From: an uncultured Desulfovibrio sp.
GTDB lineage: Bacteria; Desulfobacterota; Desulfovibrionia; Desulfovibrionales; Desulfovibrionaceae
Direction of reading: 5' to 3'
NCBI GenBank assembly: GCA_900553065.1
Contig: USBZ01000056.1
Coordinates: forward strand, 1-12,772
Length of the DNA stretch: 12,772 nucleotides
Shown piece by piece: positions 1-6,051 of this stretch. The notes beneath the pieces were generated by a model. It ran no database searches, had not been told where the DNA came from, and was given only the letters and a program-made list of their open reading frames with translations. The position numbers and the translations under genes are program-made. Every line of letters starts with the position of its first letter. Positions within the stretch are counted from its first letter, which is position 1.

Positions 1-735
1 CTATCTTTTGGTGTTAAAAATGCTCAGAGAACATCCTCTCAGCTAGTCAAGAGCCCTATTTTAATAGCCTTATACTAAGCTGAGTTTCAAATGCTGTTAC
101 CTTCATTAACAAACCAACTGTTTTGTGCTTTCGTGAGCGTATCGGGGCTGAAGAAGGCGATTTTCTGCTCCAGCAAATTTGCTTTTCTTTCGCATGAGCT
201 CTCTTAAACCCGTTTTCCAAGCAAAATTTTCCCCGCGAAATGAAAATATTCAACAACGATGTGCAGAGCGTCTCGACATAGGATATGCTTGTGTAACCAG
301 CTGTAGATTAAATCCCCGTCCGGCTCATCTAAAAACGTCGCAGCGCTGAATATAATCGAGATCTGATCAAGCTATTCGGAGTCGAAAACTGTCCTCTTCG
401 TCTCACCGGGCATTACAGAAACTGCGAGCAACGCCTATGCCCATTTCCGAAGGTAAATTTCCGGCATACGACCATCTCACCGCCAATCCGCGCAAGAGTA
501 AAACCACGAACCAGAGCCAGTTTCCGCCTCCAAGCTGAATATCCTTATCAGACGGCTATATTTTTTTGATTTTGTGTCTGTTAACCTGTTGATTCTCCCC
601 ATGAAATACTTCTTGAGGATGTATGGCGGAAAGTGCCTTGGAAGGCATGTATTCCATACATCCCTTCATATATACCCGGAGCGGATATGCACAAGAATCA
701 ACTGAGACCAAGTGAGACTAACAGAATTAAAAAAG
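1..735. other. AT-rich spacer without a supportable gene
   Basis: No reading frame here combines reasonable length, a ribosome binding site and recognisable protein sequence. The longest ATG-started minus-strand frame (256 to 56, 66 codons) has no Shine-Dalgarno sequence and resembles no family I know. A plus-strand stop-free stretch ending at 538 is equally anonymous. The only clear structure is the nested inverted repeat at 617-663. The segment lies directly beyond the 3' end of a tRNA gene, a position often used by integrating elements, but I see no integrase, no transposase and no second copy of the tRNA end inside the window. It may be ordinary spacer or strongly decayed DNA. Confidence 0.6.
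617..663. repeat. 47-base nested inverted repeat
   Basis: The outer arms GGATGTATGG (617-626) and CCATACATCC (654-663) are exact complements. A second exact pair, GCCTT (635-639) and AAGGC (642-646), sits almost concentrically inside them. Allowing a few mismatches, most of both halves pair. No U-run follows on either strand, so it does not look like an intrinsic terminator. It could be a protein-binding dyad, the end of a small mobile element, or an RNA hairpin. Confidence 0.7.
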
Positions 736-772
736 TGAAGCCCTATAAGGCATTAAGTTCCTTACAGGGCTT
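729..772 (-). terminator. Intrinsic terminator of tRNA-Ser
   Basis: Arms at 738-750 and 760-772 form a 13-bp stem with one mismatch around a 9-base loop. Read on the minus strand, the stem is followed two bases later by six T residues (complement of 729-734). It begins 15 bases past the CCA end of the minus-strand tRNA gene, the expected place for its terminator. Confidence 0.8.
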
Positions 773-787
773 TATGAAACTTCATTC

Positions 788-875
788 TGGCGGAGGGAGA
801 GGGATTTGAACCCCCGGAGGTGTGACCCTCAACGGTTTTCAAGACCGCCGCAATCAGCCGCTCTGCCATCCCTCC
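788..875 (-). tRNA. tRNA-Ser(UGA)
   Basis: The minus strand starts with GGAGGGA (875-869) and ends with the complementary TCCCTCC, a G discriminator and an encoded CCA (790-788). The D region contains GGCAGAGCGGCTGA. The anticodon loop reads CTTGAAA with anticodon TGA (complement of 839-841). A long variable arm that folds on itself, GAGG...CCTC, is typical of serine tRNAs. The T arm reads GGGGGTTCAAATCCCTC. The length of 88 with CCA fits a class II tRNA. It decodes UCA and, by wobble, other UCN codons. Confidence 0.97.
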
Positions 876-895
876 TGCAAAAAACGGCGCTGGAA

Positions 896-925
896 AATAT
901 ATATGCGGTCAAGCCGTGCTGTCAA
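896..925 (-). promoter_or_regulatory. Sigma70-type promoter of tRNA-Ser
   Basis: On the minus strand a consensus -35 box TTGACA (complement of 920-925) precedes TATATT (complement of 896-901) with an 18-base spacer. A TATATA two bases nearer gives a 16-base alternative. Transcription would start near 888, about a dozen bases before the mature tRNA 5' end at 875. Confidence 0.6.
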
Positions 926-1240
926 GACGAGTTCCCCACCCGGAGTCGTATCATTCCCGGATGCGAAGCCCTCCGCTGCCTCATCTCCCTGACCATGGCA
1001 GACCTTTTCTGGGAAAATGCCCTCCCTGAATAACATCAAAAAGCGAGAACAGGCTTCTCTACAGTTCTTTATATTAAGGATATAAAAAACCTTCACATGA
1101 GCACTGCAGTTTGGGCAACGGATATTGCCGGGCCAACACGCCCCCTCCGCTTTCATGAAAAGCATCGCGTGGCAAAATGTCGCCCATTTTCACACTCGCG
1201 GCGAGCATCGCAAGTCAGTCAGAAAACGGCCAGCCAGTCT
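926..1240. other. Spacer between tRNA-Ser promoter and ybjQ-like gene
   Basis: No gene is supported here. A minus-strand frame starting at 1165 contains a CPNC-type pair of cysteines, but it has no ribosome binding site and runs through the tRNA promoter into the tRNA gene, so I do not call it. No terminator with a U-run was found. Confidence 0.5.
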
Positions 1241-1288
1241 GCCGGAATGCGACATCGCTCTTCTGGAACGATGCATCCGCATTCCGGC
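1241..1288 (-). repeat. 48-base inverted repeat downstream of the ybjQ-like gene
   Basis: GCCGGAATGCG (1241-1251) and CGCATTCCGGC (1278-1288) are perfect 11-bp complements. Inside them CATCG (1253-1257) and CGATG (1269-1273) also pair. The hairpin begins 16 bases beyond the stop codon of the minus-strand gene ending at 1305. It could protect the mRNA 3' end or aid termination, but no clean U-tract follows, so it is not a standard intrinsic terminator. It could also be a REP-like element. Confidence 0.7.
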
Positions 1289-1304
1289 TCTCATAGGATA
1301 TTAT

Positions 1305-2006
1305 TTACAGATAGGCAGGCATGTGGAAACTCTCGTCCTTGATGGGACTGAGTTCGGCATAGCTTTCCGACGTTCCGGCCACAATGGGCAGCTTCTGCGC
1401 CTTTACTCTGTGATATTCTGCGGAAAGTTCCCGCATCTTGGCGAATTCCGGCATATTGACCACACCGTGCTCAAGAGCCGTTCCCACGCAGGATACCAGC
1501 AGCATACCGGCGGCGCCACTCTTCACTTCCAAACGGATGCCGGAAATAACGTTAGCCCCCATTTCCAAAGCCTGCATCTTGGCCACATTGATGGCACGGC
1601 GTTCAGCCATACGAATTTTCTTGAGATACTCTTCCGATTCCCCTCCGAAAAAGTCCGTAAGCACATTGGAAATACCCGTAAAGGCTCCCACGCCTATCAC
1701 GGCATAGCCGGAAACGACGCCCTTCACGCCGCTGGTCCATGTTTCTGGATGCGGAGTCGTGAACACTTCTATTTCCTGAAGCAGTCTGGTCTGATATTCC
1801 TTAAGTTCAGCTTTGAGATCCCCCAGACGTTCTTCCCGGGCAAGTGTCAGCTCCTTTACCTTGTCCATAGCACAGGACATGCACATGTTTTCAGCGTCAA
1901 TACCGAAGCGCGCAAAGTCGGCAATGCTCTCCGCGCACATGTGACGAATGCCGCCACGCTTGCTGAATTTTCTGCCACAACTACGACAATCAAGTTCCTG
2001 CTGCAT
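1305..2006 (-). CDS. Zinc-ribbon-like head plus YbjQ/UPF0145 domain protein
   Basis: The 233-residue protein has three parts. Residues 1-45 carry Cys7-x2-Cys10, Cys24 and Cys42-x2-Cys45, suggesting a small zinc-binding module. Residues 50-80 are charged and probably helical. Residues 81-183 match the YbjQ (UPF0145, putative heavy-metal-binding) fold: TTP at 83-85, a Gly/Val-rich segment around 93-116, DFFGGES near 118-124, a charged helix, then GANVISGIRLE at 150-160 and GMLLVSCVGTA at 167-177. The tail 184-233 is unassigned. YbjQ domains are proposed to form pentamers and to bind metal, but no biochemical role is established. The start at 2006 follows AGGCGGG by a short spacer, and a promoter lies at 2096-2124. 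It appears monocistronic. The domain call is firm, the function is not. Confidence 0.88.
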   Translation of the reverse strand: MQQELDCRSCGRKFSKRGGIRHMCAESIADFARFGIDAENMCMSCAMDKVKELTLAREERLGDLKAELKEYQTRLLQEIEVFTTPHPETWTSGVKGVVSGYAVIGVGAFTGISNVLTDFFGGESEEYLKKIRMAERRAINVAKMQALEMGANVISGIRLEVKSGAAGMLLVSCVGTALEHGVVNMPEFAKMRELSAEYHRVKAQKLPIVAGTSESYAELSPIKDESFHMPAYL

Positions 2007-2072
2007 ACAGATACCCGCCTGTTACGTTTGTTCCGAAGAATCGAAGGAATTCCGAAACATGAGTGAAAGAAA

Positions 2073-2090
2073 AAAGCGCTACACCGCTTT
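2073..2090 (-). other. Hairpin at the predicted mRNA 5' end of the ybjQ-like gene
   Basis: AAAGCG/CGCTTT arms enclose a 6-base loop, and on the minus strand a run of T residues overlaps the stem end (complement of 2070-2075). It looks like a short terminator. It lies at the predicted transcription start of the promoter at 2096-2124, so it may instead be a 5'-stabilising or attenuating hairpin. Confidence 0.4.
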
Positions 2091-2095
2091 CTGCC

Positions 2096-2124
2096 AATAT
2101 AGGAGGAGATCATTCCGCTGACAA
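2096..2124 (-). promoter_or_regulatory. Sigma70-type promoter of the ybjQ-like gene
   Basis: On the minus strand TTGTCA (complement of 2119-2124) and TATATT (complement of 2096-2101) are separated by exactly 17 bases. The predicted start near 2089 gives a leader of about 83 bases before the ATG at 2006. Confidence 0.55.
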
Positions 2125-2340
2125 GAGCCGGAATTTCCCCCTCCGGATAAAGGAATTTTCGTGCTCTTTTCAGATTTTAATAAATGAAAAAAATAACATA
2201 TCTTTTTTGGCGCTGATTTTTTAAAAAAATTTATGCCCAGAATCTCCTCCTAAAAATACAAAAATTTTATATATTTTCCATAGTTATGCCGGGAATTTTT
2301 CCTCATTCTGGATTTTACCTCTCAGCCGTGGCCATGAAAG
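2125..2340. other. AT-rich divergent intergenic region
   Basis: This stretch separates the minus-strand ybjQ-like promoter from the plus-strand qrc promoter. It contains several A and T runs and no reading frame of interest. It probably acts only as upstream control region for one or both genes. Confidence 0.5.
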
Positions 2341-2344
2341 ATGT

Positions 2345-2361
2345 AAAACGAAAGACGTTTT
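2345..2361. promoter_or_regulatory. Possible operator upstream of qrcABCD
   Basis: AAAACG (2345-2350) and CGTTTT (2356-2361) are exact complements around a 5-base gap, with flanking bases extending the symmetry imperfectly. The dyad ends five bases before the predicted -35 box, a typical site for an activator or repressor. I cannot assign a regulator. Confidence 0.35.
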
Positions 2362-2366
2362 CACCG

Positions 2367-2395
2367 TTGCAAGCCGCCTCTTTTTAAACTAATAT
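2367..2395 (+). promoter_or_regulatory. Sigma70-type promoter of qrcABCD
   Basis: TTGCAA (2367-2372) and TAATAT (2390-2395) are separated by exactly 17 bases. The predicted start near 2402 leaves a leader of about 120 bases before qrcA. Confidence 0.5.
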
Positions 2396-2408
2396 AACAA
2401 AGTTCACT

Positions 2409-2478
2409 GGAACCGTCGTCGTAATAAGAAGTAATTTCAAGCGGTTCCGACATGCCTCCCTTCCGGCCCGGCCGGAAG
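2409..2478 (+). promoter_or_regulatory. Structured leader of qrcABCD
   Basis: Two inverted repeats lie in the predicted 5' untranslated region. GGAACCG (2409-2415) pairs with CGGTTCC (2442-2448). CTTCCGGC (2460-2467) pairs with GCCGGAAG (2471-2478) across a 3-base loop. The second is a very stable 8-bp GC-rich stem. A run of six T residues follows about a dozen bases later (2492-2497), too far for a classical terminator. It may affect mRNA stability or be a protein-binding site. Confidence 0.45.
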
Positions 2479-2525
2479 ATGCGCACTGTCCTTTTTTATC
2501 ACCTCAACCAGCACGAGGCATCGGG

Positions 2526-3161
2526 ATGGAGGAGAGGAACAACACAACCACACCGGCAACCGCGGCTAAAAAATGCTGCTGTGGCTGGGGCGCGTTTGTC
2601 GTGGGGCTGGTCGTGGCCCTTATTCTGGGATGGTGGGTTCTGCCCAACCTTATGAAGGAAACCAAAAGGCAGCCCATAGCCTTCAGCCATGTCGAACACG
2701 TACAGAAACAGGGCATGACCTGTGAGCAGTGCCATTTCGTACGTGCCGACGGCTCATTCAGCGGAGCGCCTACTACCGCCCAGTGTGCGGAGTGCCATTT
2801 CACGATTCTGGGTTCCAACCCTGAAGAGGCGCGCTTTGTCCGTGAGTATGTTCAGACTGGTCGCGAGATCAAGTCGGAATGGCTCATCTACCAGAAGCAG
2901 CCCGACAACGTGTTTTTCAGTCATGCTCTGCACTTCGGCCCTCTCGCCGAACTGCGCGGTCCGAAAGAAACGGCCGAGTTCTGCTCCAGGTGCCACCTCA
3001 ATGTGGCTGAAACGGACATTCCTCCCGTCTACCGGGAAAACAGGCTTTCGGGTTACTCCGAAAACACCATGCTGATGTGGGGCTGCGAACGTTGCCATGC
3101 CGAACATATGGCCATGGGCAACACCAACGCCAGCAACGCCTGCTTCACCTGCCACAAGTAA
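2526..3161 (+). CDS. qrcA: QrcA, membrane-anchored multihaem cytochrome c of the menaquinone reductase complex
   Basis: QrcA is the electron entry subunit of Qrc, taking electrons from periplasmic type I cytochrome c3. The 211-residue protein has a short polar N-terminus, three consecutive cysteines (17-19), one hydrophobic segment (about 21-42) that should serve as an uncleaved signal anchor, and a periplasmic domain. Five canonical CXXCH haem sites are visible: CEQCH 66-70, CAECH 87-91, CSRCH 153-157, CERCH 187-191 and CFTCH 206-210. Other histidines (55, 58, 133, 136, 194) are candidate distal ligands. The characterised Desulfovibrio complex is reported to hold six haems c, so one is not explained by a canonical motif here. 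A GAGG motif eight bases upstream supports the start. It is the first gene of the operon, and qrcB follows after 18 bases. Confidence 0.93.
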   Translation: MEERNNTTTPATAAKKCCCGWGAFVVGLVVALILGWWVLPNLMKETKRQPIAFSHVEHVQKQGMTCEQCHFVRADGSFSGAPTTAQCAECHFTILGSNPEEARFVREYVQTGREIKSEWLIYQKQPDNVFFSHALHFGPLAELRGPKETAEFCSRCHLNVAETDIPPVYRENRLSGYSENTMLMWGCERCHAEHMAMGNTNASNACFTCHK

Positions 3162-3179
3162 GGCAAAAGCGAGGAAATC

Positions 3180-5252
3180 ATGGATAGACGAGGATTTCTT
3201 AAATTTGCCGCCGGCGGGACCGTGGGCCTCGTGGCGTCTCCCATCATCTGGAACACTCTTTACGACGCTGTGTACTGGACACAGAACTGGGGCTGGATTC
3301 CGCGCCTGAAGAAAGGCGCCAGCGAATACCTGCCTACGGTGAGCAAGCTGTGCCCTTCCGGTACCGGTTTTCTCGTGCGCACCGTGGCCGGAACGCCCGT
3401 GCGTACCATCGGTGACAAGAACAATCCTGTCACTCACGGCGCCATAACGGCGCTGGCCGCCGCCGAAGCCGAGCTTCGCGTCAGCCCCGCCCGTCTCAAG
3501 ACGCCGCTTCGCCGCTCCTCCGACGGTGCGTATATAGCCATCACCTGGAGCGAAGCCGAAGCCCTGCTCAAGGAAAAAATCACGGCAGCCGGTTCCGCAG
3601 TGGCCGCTGTCTCCGGCGATCCCACCTCCAGCATCAACGAGGTGATTTCGTCCACTCTCAACCAGTGCGGTTCTTCCGATTTCTACTTCATGCCCGATGA
3701 AGAACAGCCTGCCGCTACTGCATGGGAAGCCATGGGCGGTCAGGGTCGTCTCGGCTATGATCTGGAAAACAGCGACTGCATTCTTGCCGTCGGCGCTCCG
3801 GTTCTGGAAAGCTGGGGTGTGGTAGCTGCCAATCGCAGCGCCTTCAACCACACCCATCCCGTAGCGGGCGAAGCCACGCAGAAGTTCATCTATGCCGGTG
3901 CCGTGCAGAACAACACCGCCGCCGGATCCGATCTGTGGCTTCCCATAAAGCCCGGTACGGAAATGACGCTTCTGCTCGGCGTGGCCAATCTGCTCATCAA
4001 GGCCGGCAAGGCCAACTTTGCCGCCGGACTGCAGAACTTCGCCTCGTTTGTTTCCGCCTATACGCCCGAAAAGGTTTCCGGCATCACCGGCGTACCCGTA
4101 GCGCGTCTTGAAGAAGCGGCCAAGGCTCTGGCTTCTGCCAAAAAGCCTCTGGTCATTGCCGGTTCGGCTCTCGGTTCCGGCGGTTTTGCCGGTCCCGTCA
4201 TGGCGGCCATTGCCGTCAACATGCTGCTCGGCAGCGTGAACAGAGAAGGCGGACTTGTGGATATGCCCTTCCCGGTGTCCGTGGTGTCGAACGCCACCGA
4301 ATACCGCGAAACCATCCGCAAACGCTTCGTGGACTACACGCAGTCCGTTGCCTCCGGCAAAACCAAGGCTCCCGCGTTCATGCTCGTCTATGCCGCCAAT
4401 CCGCTCTATGCCCTTCCCGCCGACTCCGGCATGAAGGAAACGCTTGAGAAATCCGGCTTCTCCGTGGCTGTCGCGAGCTTCATGAGTGAAACCTGCGCTG
4501 CCTGTGATCTGGTTCTGCCTGCGGCTCTCGGCATGGAAGCCTTCGACGACGTGCAGACTCCTTACGGTTCCGGCCGCGTGACCTATGCTCTGGCCCGTCC
4601 CGTGGCCAAGCCCTTTGCCAATGCGCGCAGCGCAGGCGAGCTGTTCATTGCTCTGGCTCAGGAACTCAAGTTCGACACCGGCGTCAAGGATATGCCTGAT
4701 CTTCTGTACAAGCATGCCTACGCTCTCGGAGCTCCGTTCCGGTCCATGCTGGAAGAAGGCAACGTGCATACCGCCGCTGTGTCTCTGCCCGCCTCCCCGC
4801 TCTTCTACAACTGGGAAGCCATTCGTGCTGCCGCGTCCGCCAAGGCCGTGGAAGGCGATCTGCAGGTTGCTCCTGTGGTCGTGCTCGGCATGGGAACGGC
4901 TCAGACGGCCATTCCGCCCTTCGCCACCAAGGTGGTGACGGATTACCAGCTCAAGGGCAAGTACAGCGTGGCGCAGATGAACGGCGCCACCGCAGCAAAA
5001 CTGAAGGTACAGGCCGGTGATTTCATCCGAATCATCGCCGGCAATAATGTGGAAATCACTGCGGTTACCGCCGTTTTCGAAGGTATCCTGCCCGATACCG
5101 TCTCCCTCGTCGCCGGACTCGGCCATACGGCCTTCGACGAGTTCAGCAGGGGCAAGGGCGCGAACGTTCTGGCGCTGACCAGCGTGTCCAGAGAACCCGG
5201 TACCGGCCTGCCGGTCTGGGGCCTTGCGGGCGTGAAGGCCGTAAAGGCATAG
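3180..5252 (+). CDS. qrcB: QrcB, molybdopterin-oxidoreductase-family subunit of Qrc
   Basis: This 690-residue protein belongs to the molybdopterin oxidoreductase (CISM) family but is probably not a catalytic molybdoenzyme. Residues 2-8 (DRRGFLK) followed by a hydrophobic stretch to about 24 form a twin-arginine signal or anchor, so it is exported folded, probably carrying QrcC with it. Family enzymes have four cysteines for an N-terminal 4Fe-4S cluster in this region. Here only Cys58 remains, in LCPSGTG, while the following VRTVAGTPVRTIGD and RLKTPLRR segments still align. The C-terminal part (about 565-690) corresponds to the molybdopterin dinucleotide-binding domain. Loss of metal function is known for Qrc, where QrcB is taken as structural. 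GAGGA lies four bases before the start. Its stop codon overlaps the ribosome binding site of qrcC. Confidence 0.94.
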   Translation: MDRRGFLKFAAGGTVGLVASPIIWNTLYDAVYWTQNWGWIPRLKKGASEYLPTVSKLCPSGTGFLVRTVAGTPVRTIGDKNNPVTHGAITALAAAEAELRVSPARLKTPLRRSSDGAYIAITWSEAEALLKEKITAAGSAVAAVSGDPTSSINEVISSTLNQCGSSDFYFMPDEEQPAATAWEAMGGQGRLGYDLENSDCILAVGAPVLESWGVVAANRSAFNHTHPVAGEATQKFIYAGAVQNNTAAGSDLWLPIKPGTEMTLLLGVANLLIKAGKANFAAGLQNFASFVSAYTPEKVSGITGVPVARLEEAAKALASAKKPLVIAGSALGSGGFAGPVMAAIAVNMLLGSVNREGGLVDMPFPVSVVSNATEYRETIRKRFVDYTQSVASGKTKAPAFMLVYAANPLYALPADSGMKETLEKSGFSVAVASFMSETCAACDLVLPAALGMEAFDDVQTPYGSGRVTYALARPVAKPFANARSAGELFIALAQELKFDTGVKDMPDLLYKHAYALGAPFRSMLEEGNVHTAAVSLPASPLFYNWEAIRAAASAKAVEGDLQVAPVVVLGMGTAQTAIPPFATKVVTDYQLKGKYSVAQMNGATAAKLKVQAGDFIRIIAGNNVEITAVTAVFEGILPDTVSLVAGLGHTAFDEFSRGKGANVLALTSVSREPGTGLPVWGLAGVKAVKA

Positions 5253-5262
5253 GGGGATCGTG

Positions 5263-6048
5263 ATGTCTTCTGAAGTCAAAGAATTCAAGATAAAGTGGGG
5301 CATGGTCATCGATATCGACAAGTGCACGGGCTGCGGCGCGTGCATGGTGGCCTGCCAGGCGGAAAACAACGTAGCTCCCGCCGTGGACGGAAGCAACAAG
5401 CTCCGTTCCCTCAACTGGCTTACGGTGTACCGTCTTTCCAACCACAAGCCCTTCCCGGATCACGAAGTGGCCTATCTGCCCCGGCCCTGCATGCAGTGCG
5501 GCAAGCCGTCCTGCGTGGCAGTGTGCCCCGTGATAGCTACCGACAAGCGTGAGGAAGGCGGTATCGTCAGCCAGATTCCGCCCCGCTGCATCGGCTGCCG
5601 GTACTGCATGGCCTCGTGTCCTTACCATGCCCGCTACTTCAACTGGTATGATCCGAAGTGGCCCGGCGATCTGGCTCAGGCTCTGACTCCCGACGTTTCC
5701 GTGCGTATGCGCGGCGTAGTGGAAAAATGCTCCTTCTGCCATCATCGTTTCATGAAGGCGCAGGAAGCGGCCGTAGCCAATGGTCAGGATCCCATGAACC
5801 TGCCCGACGGCGCGTACATCACCGCCTGCACGGAAGCGTGCCCCAACGGAGCCATCACCTTCGGCGATCTGAACAATCCGGCGCACAAGGTACATGAACT
5901 CATCAAGAGTCCCTATGCTTTCCGTCTGCTGGAACGCCTGGGTACTGACCCTCAGGTGTACTACATCAGCAAACGCGAATGGGTGCGCCGTGAAGGCGAC
6001 AACTATCTCGAACACGAAAAGACCGGCGAAGCCACAAAGCAGGGGTAG
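5263..6048 (+). CDS. qrcC: QrcC, four-cluster iron-sulfur subunit of Qrc
   Basis: This 261-residue ferredoxin-like protein passes electrons between the QrcA haems and the quinone side. Four cysteine groups are visible in order: C-x2-C-x2-C-x3-C in CTGCGACMVAC, C-x2-C-x4-C-x3-C in CMQCGKPSCVAVC, C-x2-C-x2-C-x3-C in CIGCRYCMASC, and a split group, CSFC followed later by CTEAC. All four have four cysteines, 16 in total. It has no signal sequence, which fits export with Tat-targeted QrcB. I chose ATG at 5263 rather than GTG at 5260 because AGGGGG (5251-5256) then has a 6-base spacer. Ten bases separate it from qrcB and three from qrcD. Confidence 0.94.
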   Translation: MSSEVKEFKIKWGMVIDIDKCTGCGACMVACQAENNVAPAVDGSNKLRSLNWLTVYRLSNHKPFPDHEVAYLPRPCMQCGKPSCVAVCPVIATDKREEGGIVSQIPPRCIGCRYCMASCPYHARYFNWYDPKWPGDLAQALTPDVSVRMRGVVEKCSFCHHRFMKAQEAAVANGQDPMNLPDGAYITACTEACPNGAITFGDLNNPAHKVHELIKSPYAFRLLERLGTDPQVYYISKREWVRREGDNYLEHEKTGEATKQG

Positions 6049-6051
6049 GTT

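Noticed and set aside
56..256. 66-codon minus-strand frame
   Set aside because: No ribosome binding site and no resemblance to any family; expected by chance in AT-rich spacer.
352..538. Plus-strand stop-free stretch with a possible ATG at 437
   Set aside because: No ribosome binding site and composition unlike a folded protein. I could not link it to a family.
854..1165. 103-codon minus-strand frame with a CPNC pair
   Set aside because: It runs through the tRNA promoter into the tRNA gene and has no ribosome binding site. The cysteine pair alone is weak evidence.
1125..2066. Long plus-strand frame of 313 codons
   Set aside because: Antisense to the ybjQ-like gene, whose family match and promoter are clear. 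The plus translation has no recognisable domain.
2754..5447. 897-codon minus-strand frame
   Set aside because: Antisense to qrcA-qrcC; it arises from codon bias of the real genes, and its low-complexity His/Gly-rich translation matches nothing.
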